The translations under genes were made by a program, and so were the position numbers. A model generated the notes under the pieces. That model did no database searches. It worked only from the letters and a program-made list of their open reading frames with translations, and was not told the DNA's origin. A DNA stretch of 64,000 nt, from positions 372,001 through 436,000 of the forward strand of contig NZ_CP137079.1 of NCBI RefSeq assembly GCF_033170155.1. Direction: 5' to 3'. Positions 1 to 8,143 of this stretch are shown piece by piece (the first letter of the stretch is position 1; each line of letters opens with the position of its first letter). This stretch comes from Raineyella sp. W15-4 (lineage in GTDB: Bacteria > Actinomycetota > Actinomycetes > Propionibacteriales > Propionibacteriaceae).

Positions 1-11
1 CGGCGCCTGGA

Positions 12-55
12 CGGCATCGGGCGCATCCACCACGGAGGGGATGCGCCCGATGCCG
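12..55 (-). terminator. Perfect 17-bp hairpin downstream of ptsH
   Basis: Positions 12-28 are the exact reverse complement of 39-55, with a 10-nt loop. The hairpin lies about 40 nt beyond the ptsH stop and has no obvious U-tract, as is common in high-GC actinobacteria. It probably ends the leftward fructose PTS transcript. It could also serve a gene to the left, outside the window. Confidence 0.75.
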
Positions 56-95
56 GACCCCGGCGTGACGCCGGTATCCGGCTGCTGAGCCGCTG

Positions 96-362
96 TCAGG
101 CGTCGAGATCCTGGGCGACCAGCTCGGCGATCTTCTGCATCGCCTCCTCGTTCTCCGACTCGACGATGACCTCCCGACCCTTCGAGGCGCCGAGCGCCAT
201 GATCAGCAGGGACGAGCTCGCATCGGCGGGCTCCTCGTCCGGATCGTCGGCGAGCGAGATCAGGATCTCGTCGTCGTAGGCCGAGGCGGCCTCGGCGATG
301 ATCGAGGCGGGGCGGGCGTGCAGGCCCACGGCGGAGCCGACGATGACCTTGGTGGACGGCAT
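96..362 (-). CDS. ptsH: PTS phosphocarrier protein HPr
   Basis: This 88-residue cytoplasmic protein has the usual HPr length. The phosphorylatable histidine is His15 in the motif GLHARPAS. A Ser-rich stretch at residues 49-51 lies where Gram-positive HPr carries its regulatory serine; whether it is phosphorylated is not visible here. HPr carries phosphate from enzyme I to the EIIA domain of sugar permeases. The start at 362 is fixed by a strong AAGGAGG ribosome site 5 nt upstream. It is the last gene of the fruK-fruA-ptsH run, 43 bp after fruA, so the general PTS carrier is made together with the fructose permease. Confidence 0.96.
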   Translation of the reverse strand: MPSTKVIVGSAVGLHARPASIIAEAASAYDDEILISLADDPDEEPADASSSLLIMALGASKGREVIVESENEEAMQKIAELVAQDLDA

Positions 363-405
363 GGGATCCTCCTTCGTGATCGGGTGCGGTACAGGATATC
401 GGGCG

Positions 406-2409
406 TCAGGCGCCGACGGCTGCGGGGGTGGCCGGCTCGGTGCCCTCGACGGTCTTCCCGCGGGCGGCCGTCTTGAGCACGATCACCAGGAAGGCGCCGA
501 GTGCGGTGCCGGCGGCGAGGGCCACCAGGAAGCCCCAGATCGGCTGGATCGCGAAGAACACGAAGATGCCGCCGTGGGGCGCCCGCAGGGTGACGTGGAA
601 GGCCATCGACAGCGCGCCGGTGAGCGCACCGCCGGCCATCATCGAGGGGATCACCCGCAGCGGGTCGGCGGCGGCGAACGGGATGGCGCCCTCGGAGATG
701 AACGACGCCCCCAGCAGCCAGGCCGCCCGGCCGTTCTCCCGCTCGACCTCGGTGAAGAGCTTCTTGCGGACGGTGGTGGCCAGTGCCATCGCGAGCGGCG
801 GGACCATGCCGGAGGCCATCACGGCCGCCATGATCATCATCGAGGCCTCGGTGCCTGAGGACAGGCCGGCGGTGGCGAAGAGGTAGGCCGCCTTGTTGAC
901 CGGGCCGCCCAGGTCGAAGCACATCATCAGGCCGAGGACGATGCCGAGCACGATCGAGCCGCCGGCGGACATCCCGGTGAGCCAGTTCTGCAGGGCGGTG
1001 GTGAGCATCGCCAGCGGGCGGCCGAGCAGCAGGTACATCAGCGCGCCGGTGATCAGGGTGGTCAGCAGCGGGATGATCACCACCGGCATCAGGCCGGCCA
1101 ACCAGCGGGGCGCCTTGTAGGAGCCGATCCACATCGCGATCAGGCCGGCCACCAGGCCGGTGACCAGGCCGCCGATGAAGCCGGCGCCGACGGCGACCGA
1201 GATGGCGCCGCCGACGAAGCCGGGGGCGATGCCGGGGCGGCCGGCGAGGGCGTACGCGATGTAGCCGGAGAGGGCCGGGACCAGGAAGTTGAACGCCACC
1301 CCGCCGATGGTGAACAGCACCACACCGAGGTACTCCAGCAGGCCGCCCGGCGGGAGGTTCGCCAGCGAGTTGTTGGTGATGATGTCCTTGGCGGTGGTGC
1401 CGATCCCGATCCCGTACCCGCCGAGCAGGAAGCCGAGGGCGATCAGCAGACCGCCGGCGGCGACGAACGGGATCATGTACGAGACACCGGTCATCAGCGC
1501 CTGCTGGATCCGCTTGCCCCAGCCGAGCTGGCCGGTGTCCTCACCGCCGCCCTCGGTGCCCCCGCCGCCGGCGATCCGGTGACCGTTCGGGTCGTCGGCC
1601 GCGGCGAGTGCCCTGGCGATCAGCCCCTTCGGGTCGGAGATGCCGGCCTTGACGCCGGACTCGGTGCCGGGCTTGCCGGCGAACCGCTCCCGGTCCCGGA
1701 CATTGACGTCGGTCGCGAAGATCACCGCATCGGCCTGCTCGATCGTCTCCCGCGGCAGCGGGGTGAAGCTCGAGGAGCCCTGGGTCTCGACCTGCAGGTC
1801 GAACCCCAGCTCGGCGGCGGCCTGGCTGAGCGAGTCGGCGGCCATGTAGGTGTGGGCGATGCCGGTGGGGCAGCCGGTCACCGCGACCAGCCGGCGCGGC
1901 CCGGCCGCGGCGGTCTCGGTGGTGGTGGCGGCGGCCGACGCGGCGGTGTCCTTGGCGGGCGGGTTGACCACCCCGTCGACCAGGCCGACAACCTCCTCAG
2001 CCGTCCGGGCGGCCCGCAGCGCCGCCACGAAGTCCTTCCGGACCAGGGCCCGGGCGAGCCGGGAGAGCAGCTTGAGGTGTTCCTGGCCCTCGCCCTCGGC
2101 GGCGGCGATCAGGAAGACCAGGTCGGCGTCGCTGTCCTTGTCGCCGAAGTCGACCGGCGGCCGCAGCCGGGCGAAGGCCAGCGAGCCGGTGACGACGTGG
2201 GCGGAGCGGCAGTGCGGGATGGCGATGCCGCCGGGCAGCCCGGTGGCGGCCTTCGCTTCCCGGTCCAATGCGTCGGCGGCGAGGCCGTCCGCCGAGGTGG
2301 CTCGGCCGGTGGCCGCGACCAGGGCGGCGAGGGAGCGGATGACGTCCTCCTTGGTGGCGCCGAGGTCGGCGTCGAGGGTCACCAGCTCCGGGGTGATGAG
2401 GTCAGACAT
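406..2409 (-). CDS. fruA: PTS fructose transporter subunit EIIABC
   Basis: The fructose permease takes up fructose while phosphorylating it to fructose 1-phosphate. The 667-residue protein has all three domains in order A-B-C. EIIA is about residues 1-145 with active His66 in IPHCRS. EIIB is about 172-275 with active Cys180 in VTGCPTGIAH. EIIC is a multi-spanning membrane domain from about 300 to 655. The frame is open further upstream, but ATG 2409 matches the family N-terminus and has AAGGA about 8 nt before it. It overlaps the end of fruK by 8 bp, implying translational coupling. Fructose specificity is inferred from the adjacent 1-phosphofructokinase. Confidence 0.93.
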   Translation of the reverse strand: MSDLITPELVTLDADLGATKEDVIRSLAALVAATGRATSADGLAADALDREAKAATGLPGGIAIPHCRSAHVVTGSLAFARLRPPVDFGDKDSDADLVFLIAAAEGEGQEHLKLLSRLARALVRKDFVAALRAARTAEEVVGLVDGVVNPPAKDTAASAAATTTETAAAGPRRLVAVTGCPTGIAHTYMAADSLSQAAAELGFDLQVETQGSSSFTPLPRETIEQADAVIFATDVNVRDRERFAGKPGTESGVKAGISDPKGLIARALAAADDPNGHRIAGGGGTEGGGEDTGQLGWGKRIQQALMTGVSYMIPFVAAGGLLIALGFLLGGYGIGIGTTAKDIITNNSLANLPPGGLLEYLGVVLFTIGGVAFNFLVPALSGYIAYALAGRPGIAPGFVGGAISVAVGAGFIGGLVTGLVAGLIAMWIGSYKAPRWLAGLMPVVIIPLLTTLITGALMYLLLGRPLAMLTTALQNWLTGMSAGGSIVLGIVLGLMMCFDLGGPVNKAAYLFATAGLSSGTEASMMIMAAVMASGMVPPLAMALATTVRKKLFTEVERENGRAAWLLGASFISEGAIPFAAADPLRVIPSMMAGGALTGALSMAFHVTLRAPHGGIFVFFAIQPIWGFLVALAAGTALGAFLVIVLKTAARGKTVEGTEPATPAAVGA

Positions 2410-3382
2410 GCTGGGAATCCTTAGCGGGGTAGGCGGCGACGGTGGCGCCGTCGGGGTCGGTCTGGTCGGGTCGGGGGACGGTGGTGCCGGGCAGCGCGGT
2501 GGCCGCGGACCCGTACGCCACCGCATGGCGCAGGCAGTCGGCCGGAGCGTCGCCGCGGACATGGGCGAGCAGGAAGCCGGCCAGCGAGGAGTCGCCGGCG
2601 CCGACCGTGCTGATCGGCACGATCGCCGGCGGGGTGGCCGTCCAGGCGCCGTCGGCCGAGGCGAGGACCGCTCCGGCGGCGCCGAGGGTGGCCAGGACGT
2701 ACCTGACGCCCTGGTCGACGACGGCGCGGGCGGCCCGCACGGTCGGGCCGAAGTCGCCGTGTTCGGCGGCCCGCTCCAGCCGGTCGCCGTCGGTGCCGGT
2801 GAGCTGGCCCAGCTCGAACGCGTTGGGTTTGAGCAGGTCCGGGGCCGATCCGGGCAGCCGGGCGGCGAGTGCCTCCAGCGGGGCGTCGGAAGTGTCGACG
2901 GCGATCCGGGCCCCGGTCGGGCGCAGCGCGTCCACCAGGTCGGCGTACCAGTCGGCCCGGGGACCGGGCGGCAGTGAGCCGCACAGGGCGACCCAGGCGG
3001 CGTCCCGGGCCAGGTCCACCAGGGTGTCGCGGAGCACGGCCAGCCCGTCGGGGTCCAGCGGGCTGCCCGGTTCGTTGATCTTCGTGGTGGTGCCGTCGTC
3101 CTCCGACAGGGTGATGTTGGTCCGGACCCGGCCGGTCACCGGGATCGGCCGGTGCGCCACCCCGGCCTCGCGCAGCGCGGCGACGATCGGGTGGGCGCTC
3201 GGGGAGGGGAGAACGGCGACGGAGGGAACCTCGGCGAGGTGCAGCGCCCGGGAGACATTGACCCCCTTGCCGCCGGGGCCGTCGTGGAGCGCGCGGATGC
3301 GGTTCACCCCGCCGCGCAGCAGGGGCTCGTCGAGCTCGGCCGTCCGGTCGATGCTCGGGTTGGCGGTGAAGGTGACGATCAT
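2402..3382 (-). CDS. fruK: 1-phosphofructokinase, PfkB family
   Basis: This 326-residue PfkB-fold kinase phosphorylates fructose 1-phosphate to fructose 1,6-bisphosphate, the step after FruA. The N-terminal GGKGVNVSRAL motif and the C-terminal GAGDS anion-hole and catalytic-base motif are both present. The long open frame upstream of ATG 3382 is antisense to the repressor gene and was discarded. The start codon overlaps the repressor stop (ATGA), and the 3' end overlaps fruA by 8 bp, so repressor, kinase and permease form one tightly coupled operon. The fructose 1-phosphate role, rather than tagatose 6-phosphate, rests on the fruA neighbour. Confidence 0.93.
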   Translation of the reverse strand: MIVTFTANPSIDRTAELDEPLLRGGVNRIRALHDGPGGKGVNVSRALHLAEVPSVAVLPSPSAHPIVAALREAGVAHRPIPVTGRVRTNITLSEDDGTTTKINEPGSPLDPDGLAVLRDTLVDLARDAAWVALCGSLPPGPRADWYADLVDALRPTGARIAVDTSDAPLEALAARLPGSAPDLLKPNAFELGQLTGTDGDRLERAAEHGDFGPTVRAARAVVDQGVRYVLATLGAAGAVLASADGAWTATPPAIVPISTVGAGDSSLAGFLLAHVRGDAPADCLRHAVAYGSAATALPGTTVPRPDQTDPDGATVAAYPAKDSQHV

Positions 3383-4158
3383 ACGATCACGACCTCGGTC
3401 TCGTGGGCGGACAGGGCGGAGGCGAGGGAGGCCGGCGGCTTCCCGTCGGTGATGAGGACATCGATGTCGGACAGGGCGGCGAAACTGATGAAGAAGTCGT
3501 GGCCGAACTTGGAGCGGTCGGCCAGCGCGACGGTGCGCCGGGCGGCGGCGACCATGGCGCGCTTGACCGCCGCCTCGGCGGCGTCGGGGGTGGTCAGGCC
3601 GAAGGTGCCGGAGATCCCGTTGGTGCCGACGAAGGCGATGTCGACCCGGAGTCGGCGCAGTGTCTCCAGGGCGGTGGCGCCGACCGTCGACTGGGTGACC
3701 CCGCGGACCGACCCGCCGAGGATGTGCACGGTGTGCTGGGGGACGGCGGACAGCGTCATCGCGGCAGGCACCGAGTCGGTGACGATGGACAGGTTGTTGA
3801 AGGTGATGCCCGGGGCGACCAGCAGCGCGGCCAGCGCCCCGGTGGATGAGCCGGCGTCGAGGATGATCGTGCCGTCCTGGTGCGGGACGTACGCCAGGGC
3901 GGCCTCGGCCATCGCCCGCTTGGCCCCGGCGTTGGCGATCTCCCGCTCCGGCAGGGTGGTCTCGCGGCCGTCGAACCCGATCACCGGGATCGCCCCGCCG
4001 TGCACCCGCTTGACCACCCCGTCGGCCTCCAGCACGTCCAGGTCGCGGCGGATCGTCTCCGGGGCCACCTCGAACCGGGCGGCCAGGTCGACGACGCGGA
4101 CCCGACCCTCGTTGCGGGCCTCGTCGACGATCGCGGAGCGACGTTCCTCGGCGTACAT
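3379..4158 (-). CDS. DeoR-family repressor, FruR-like
   Basis: This 259-residue DeoR/GlpR-family regulator has an N-terminal helix-turn-helix (residues about 1-57, with the typical VDLAARFEVAPETIRRDL) and a C-terminal sugar-phosphate sensor domain. ATG 4158 is chosen over an earlier in-frame ATG because AGGAGG lies 6 nt before it and the DeoR N-terminus normally starts with xERRxxI. It is the first gene of the fructose operon and divergent from ptsI. It probably represses both and is released by a phosphorylated fructose intermediate, but the effector is an inference from the family. Confidence 0.88.
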   Translation of the reverse strand: MYAEERRSAIVDEARNEGRVRVVDLAARFEVAPETIRRDLDVLEADGVVKRVHGGAIPVIGFDGRETTLPEREIANAGAKRAMAEAALAYVPHQDGTIILDAGSSTGALAALLVAPGITFNNLSIVTDSVPAAMTLSAVPQHTVHILGGSVRGVTQSTVGATALETLRRLRVDIAFVGTNGISGTFGLTTPDAAEAAVKRAMVAAARRTVALADRSKFGHDFFISFAALSDIDVLITDGKPPASLASALSAHETEVVIV

Positions 4159-4200
4159 CGTTGTCCTCCTCGGTGACCGCTGACCGGTCGGGTATCGTGT

Positions 4201-4290
4201 CGTCCAACGAAACACGGTCCTGTGTTTATGCCCGTTTGGGTGCCCGACTGGTCACAAGTATGCCCGATCGTGTTGGAATGTCAACACACT
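4201..4290. promoter_or_regulatory. Divergent fru/ptsI control region with paired GTGTT operators
   Basis: Two inverted repeats lie between the repressor gene and ptsI. AAACAC-N6-GTGTTT spans 4210-4227 and GTGTTG-N6-CAACAC spans 4270-4287. Both have perfect 6-nt arms, and their centres are 60 bp apart. All four arms contain the half-site GTGTT or its complement. A DeoR-type repressor binding site is the natural reading; binding is not shown by the sequence. Confidence 0.55.
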
Positions 4291-4332
4291 TCGCGTACCG
4301 TTGTGCCCGTACGCTTCGAGGAAGAGGTAGAG

Positions 4333-6036
4333 ATGACCACTGCGCAGTTCCCGGCCAAAATCCCGGGTGAGCCCGACCTCCTGGCGGGCCTCGGCGTCGT
4401 GGGGGGCGTCGGTTTCGCCCCGGCCCAGTGGGTGCGCCCCCGTCCGGCCCTGCCGACCCAGGGCGCCGCGGTGCCCGAGGAGGGCCGTCAGGGGGAGAAG
4501 GACCGGTTCGCGGCGGCCGCCGCCGTCGTCGGCAGCCGGCTGTCCGGCCGGGCCGGCATGGTCACCGGCCACGCCTCCGAGGTGCTCGCCGCGACCGCGG
4601 CGCTGGCCACCGACAAGGGCTGGCAGCGGACCGTCAACAAGCTGATCGACCAGGGCGCCCCGGCCGACTGGGCCGCGGTGCAGGCCACCGACACCTTCGT
4701 CGCCAAGTTCGAGAAGATCGGCGGCCTGATGGCCGAGCGGACCACCGACCTGAAGGACGTCCGCGACCGGGTGATCGCCGAACTGCGCGGCGAGCCCGAG
4801 CCGGGCGTCCCCGATCCGGCCTCCCCGGTGGTGCTGCTGGCCGACGACCTCGCCCCGGCCGACACCGCGGGGCTGCGGCCCGAGGTGATCGCCGGCCTGG
4901 TCACCCAGCTGGGCGGCAAGACCAGCCACACCGCGATCATCGCCCGCCAGCTGGGCATCCCGTGCATCGTCGCGGTCGGCGCGCGGCTGGCCGAGATCGG
5001 CGACGGCACCCCGCTGCTGGTCGACGGCGACACCGGCGAGATCGTCCCACACCCGGACGAGCGCGAGGCACAGCGCCGGGTCGAGGAGGCGACCGTGAAG
5101 GCGGAGCGGATCCGCGCCTGGCGCGGCCCGGCCCGGACCCTCGACGGCCATCGGGTCCAGCTGCTCGCCAACGTCCAGGACGGTGCCGCCGCCCGGAAGG
5201 CCGCGGCCCCCGGGATCGCCGAGGGAGTCGGCCTGTTCCGCACCGAGCTGGCCTTCCTCACCGCGCAGGTCGAGCCGGGCCTGGAGGAGCAGACCCAGGT
5301 CTATGCCGAGGTCTTCGAGGCCTTCCGGGGCAAGAAGGTCGTCGTCCGCACCCTCGACGCCGGCTCGGACAAGCCGCTCGCCTTCGCCAACATGCCGCAC
5401 GAGGAGAACCCCTCGCTCGGTGTCCGTGGGATGCGGATCGCCCTGGACAAGCCGGAGATCCTCACCCGCCAGCTGGACGCCATCGCGGCCGCGGCCCGGG
5501 GCACCGATGTCGACGCCTGGGTGATGGCGCCGATGGTCTCCACCGTGCAGGAGGCGGAGTGGTTCGCCGGGCTGTGCCGGGAGCGCGGCCTCTACCCGGG
5601 CATCATGGTCGAGGTGCCGGCGATCGCGCTGGTCGCCGACCAGGTGCTGGAGTACGTCGAGTTCTTCTCGATCGGCACCAACGACCTGTCCCAGTACACG
5701 ATGGCGGCCGACCGGATGTCGCCCTACCTGGCCGGGCTGACCGACCCCTGGCAGCCGGGGGTGCTGAAGCTGGTCCGGCTCACCGCCGAGGCGGGCAAGC
5801 GCCGGGGCAAGGCGGTCGGGGTCTGCGGGGAGGCGGCCGCCGACCCGCAGCTGGCCTGTGTGCTGATCGGTCTGGGAGTCACCTCGCTGTCCGCTGCGGC
5901 GCCGGCGCTGCCGGCGGTCGGCGCCCAGCTGTCCGCGGTGACCCTGGACCAGTGCCGCCGGGCCGCGGAGGCCGCGGTGTCCGCCAAGGGTCCCGTCCAG
6001 GGCCGGGAGGCGGTCGCCGCTATCCTCGCCGGGTGA
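4333..6036 (+). CDS. ptsI: PTS enzyme I (phosphoenolpyruvate-protein phosphotransferase)
   Basis: Enzyme I takes phosphate from phosphoenolpyruvate and passes it to HPr. The 567-residue product has family length. The phosphohistidine is His199 in GGKTSHTAIIA. The C-terminal TIM-barrel half carries the PEP-site motifs GVGLFRTE, RTLDAGSDK and SIGTNDLSQYTMA. ATG 4333 is preferred to the earlier in-frame ATG at 4222 because the intervening codons cover the operator region and do not resemble enzyme I; a purine-rich GAGGAAGAGG precedes it. It is divergent from the fru operon, so the general PTS proteins EI and HPr are both placed under fructose-linked control. Confidence 0.95.
   Translation: MTTAQFPAKIPGEPDLLAGLGVVGGVGFAPAQWVRPRPALPTQGAAVPEEGRQGEKDRFAAAAAVVGSRLSGRAGMVTGHASEVLAATAALATDKGWQRTVNKLIDQGAPADWAAVQATDTFVAKFEKIGGLMAERTTDLKDVRDRVIAELRGEPEPGVPDPASPVVLLADDLAPADTAGLRPEVIAGLVTQLGGKTSHTAIIARQLGIPCIVAVGARLAEIGDGTPLLVDGDTGEIVPHPDEREAQRRVEEATVKAERIRAWRGPARTLDGHRVQLLANVQDGAAARKAAAPGIAEGVGLFRTELAFLTAQVEPGLEEQTQVYAEVFEAFRGKKVVVRTLDAGSDKPLAFANMPHEENPSLGVRGMRIALDKPEILTRQLDAIAAAARGTDVDAWVMAPMVSTVQEAEWFAGLCRERGLYPGIMVEVPAIALVADQVLEYVEFFSIGTNDLSQYTMAADRMSPYLAGLTDPWQPGVLKLVRLTAEAGKRRGKAVGVCGEAAADPQLACVLIGLGVTSLSAAAPALPAVGAQLSAVTLDQCRRAAEAAVSAKGPVQGREAVAAILAG
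6021..6026 (+). promoter_or_regulatory. TATCCT -10 box inside the ptsI 3' end
   Basis: TATCCT is followed by 6 nt and then GTG 6033. This is the same spacing as at many other genes in the window and suggests a leaderless internal promoter for the small exported protein. Confidence 0.4.
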
Positions 6037-6353
6037 GGAAGCTCTGGCCGTTCGCCGTCGCCCTGCTGATCTTCGTCGTGCTGCTGCTCGGGGTCCTCGT
6101 CGGTTCGTACGCCGACCGGCTCCCGGGCGCAGCCCGGACCTGCGAGAAGGGGCTGGGCGTGGCGGGCGGCGCGAGCTGTCAACTCGCCGTCGCCACCCGC
6201 GACAGTGTCCGCACGGTCACCTCGGCCGAGCTGCAGTTCGACGTGACGGCGTACGACCCGGGGTCCCGTACGGACCTGGCCCTCAGCTGCCGGCGCGGTG
6301 AGGTGATCCGCTGCCAGGCCGCCACCGGCCAGGTGGTGGTGATCGCGCCCTAG
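6033..6353 (+). CDS. Small exported or membrane-anchored protein, unknown function
   Basis: The gene encodes 106 residues beginning with a basic tip and one hydrophobic segment (about residues 4-25), then a soluble domain with four cysteines, two near residue 35-50 and two near 88-95, that could form disulfides outside the cell. The GTG start overlaps the ptsI stop codon (GTGA). A TATCCT box 6 nt before it suggests it can also be transcribed on its own without a leader. I do not recognise the family. The coding frame is supported by codon bias and by the sensible signal-anchor, but no function can be read from it. Confidence 0.7.
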   Translation: MRKLWPFAVALLIFVVLLLGVLVGSYADRLPGAARTCEKGLGVAGGASCQLAVATRDSVRTVTSAELQFDVTAYDPGSRTDLALSCRRGEVIRCQAATGQVVVIAP

Positions 6354-6362
6354 CGCGTCGGG

Positions 6363-7211
6363 TCAGCTCGTCACGTCGCGGTGGACGAAGACGGTCCGGG
6401 CGGCGACCAGGAAGACCACGGTGTAGCCCAGGGCCAGCCACAGCCCCCGGACGATGCCGTCGGTGAACACCGGGTCACGGAAGAGGTCGCCGAACGCCAG
6501 CCAGTGATGCACCAGCAGCCACGGGTGCAGCCAGCCGAGCTGTGGGATCGCGTCGAGGATCCACATCAGTGCGGCCACCCCGGTGGTCGCCACCATGGCC
6601 ACGATCGGCTGCTCGGTGAGGGTGGAGATGAACAGCCCGACCGCGGCGAGGGCAGCCAGCCCGGCGGACACGTAGAGGACGGCCAGCACCAGCCGGCCGG
6701 TGGCCTCGGCCATCGGGATGGTGGTGCCGGACAGTGTCGTCATCGGCGGCAGGCCGAAGGCCAGGCCGCCGGCGACCACGCCGGCGGCGGCCACCACGAC
6801 GACACCCTCCACGGCGCCGATCGCCAGCGCCGCGTACTTCGTCAGCAGCAGCCGGGTGCGTGGCACCGGGACGGTGAGCAGGTAACGCAGAGTGCCCAGG
6901 CCGGCCTCCCCGGCGATCGCGTCGCCGGCCAGCACGGCGATGGCGAGTGGCAGGAACAGGGTGAGCTCCACCGAGAGCGCGGCCAGCGCGACGAAGATCC
7001 CGTTCGAGGTGATCGCGCTGAAGAAGTCCGGCCCGTGCCCGCCGCCGGAACCGGAGATCCGGATCGTGACTGCGATCATCACCGGCAGCGCGGCGAGCAC
7101 CAGCAGTCCGAACTGGTTGCGCCGGCGCCCGAGGGTGAGCCGCAGTTCCGAGCCGAGCAGCCGCCAGCACGCGCCGAGGCCGGCCCTGGGTGCCGCCTCA
7201 GCCGCTGACAT
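6363..7211 (-). CDS. ABC-2 type transporter permease
   Basis: This 282-residue integral membrane protein has about six hydrophobic segments and the ABC-2 family layout: a cytoplasmic N-terminus, a first segment near residues 35-50, and a charged loop near 125 with PRTRLLLTKY. It would form the membrane channel of an exporter. Its start overlaps the 3' end of the ATPase gene by 14 bp, so the two are co-translated. The substrate is unknown. The third gene of the operon is a LolA-like exported protein, which hints at an envelope or lipid-related cargo, but that is only context. Confidence 0.88.
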   Translation of the reverse strand: MSAAEAAPRAGLGACWRLLGSELRLTLGRRRNQFGLLVLAALPVMIAVTIRISGSGGGHGPDFFSAITSNGIFVALAALSVELTLFLPLAIAVLAGDAIAGEAGLGTLRYLLTVPVPRTRLLLTKYAALAIGAVEGVVVVAAAGVVAGGLAFGLPPMTTLSGTTIPMAEATGRLVLAVLYVSAGLAALAAVGLFISTLTEQPIVAMVATTGVAALMWILDAIPQLGWLHPWLLVHHWLAFGDLFRDPVFTDGIVRGLWLALGYTVVFLVAARTVFVHRDVTS

Positions 7212-8139
7212 CGAAGCCCTCCCCGGTCAGACCGATGAAGACGTCCTCCAGCGAGGCCGCCCGGACGCCGAACTCCCGGACGCCCACCCCGCCGCGGACC
7301 AGCGCGGCGACGACGGCCTCCGGCTCGAGGCCGTCGGCGGAGGCGGTGACCGTCTCTCCGGTGCGGTCGACATCCTCGGCGCCGAGCCGGCGCAGCACCT
7401 CGCCGGCCCGGTCCGGGTCGGTGGTGACCAGCCGCAGGGTGGCCCGGCCGCGGGCCCGGAGCTCGTCGATCGGCCCCTGGGCGACCAGTCGGCCGTCCCG
7501 CATCACCCCGAGATGGGTGCACACCTGTTCGATCTCGGACAGCAGATGGCTGGACACCAGCACGGTGATGCCCTCGGCGGCCAGCGAACCGATCAGGTGC
7601 CGGACCTCCCGGGTGCCCTGCGGGTCGAGCCCGTTGGTCGGTTCGTCGAGGATCAGCAGATCACGGGGGACCAACAGGCCGGCGGCGATGCCGAGCCGCT
7701 GCTTCATGCCGAGGGAGTAGACCCGGTAGCGCTTGTCCCGGGCCTGGTGCAGACCGACCCGGCGCAGCGCGGCGTCGATCCGGTCGGCCGCCGTCCGGGG
7801 ATCGCTACCGGCGTCGGCGGCGTCGAGCCGGGCCAGGTTGGCCCGGCCGGTGAGCTGCGGGTGGAAAGCCGGGCCCTCGACCAGGGCGCCGACCCGGCCC
7901 AGCACGTCGGGTGCCCGGTCGGGCACCGGGACGCCGAGGACGGAGATCTTGCCGCCGGTGGGGCGGGCCAGGCCGAGCAGCATCCGGATCGTGGTGGTCT
8001 TGCCCGAGCCGTTGGGGCCCAGGAACCCGTACACCGCACCGTCGGGCACCGCCAGGTCGATCGAGTCGACCACCCGGTGGCGGCCGAACTCCTTGGTCAG
8101 CTCGCGGGTGCGGATCGCGGCCGGGGTGTCCTCCGACAC
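7198..8139 (-). CDS. ABC transporter ATP-binding protein
   Basis: The 313-residue ATPase has Walker A GPNGSGKTT (about residues 41-49), the signature YSLGMKQRLGIA, Walker B LLILDEPTNGLD and the H-loop VSSHLL. The C-terminal 80-90 residues form the extra domain common in ABC-2 exporter ATPases of the CcmA/DrrA type. It sits 4 bp after the LolA-like gene and overlaps the permease gene by 14 bp. It energises the neighbouring permease; direction is probably export, judged from the subfamily. Confidence 0.93.
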   Translation of the reverse strand: MSEDTPAAIRTRELTKEFGRHRVVDSIDLAVPDGAVYGFLGPNGSGKTTTIRMLLGLARPTGGKISVLGVPVPDRAPDVLGRVGALVEGPAFHPQLTGRANLARLDAADAGSDPRTAADRIDAALRRVGLHQARDKRYRVYSLGMKQRLGIAAGLLVPRDLLILDEPTNGLDPQGTREVRHLIGSLAAEGITVLVSSHLLSEIEQVCTHLGVMRDGRLVAQGPIDELRARGRATLRLVTTDPDRAGEVLRRLGAEDVDRTGETVTASADGLEPEAVVAALVRGGVGVREFGVRAASLEDVFIGLTGEGFDVSG

Positions 8140-8143
8140 CGGG

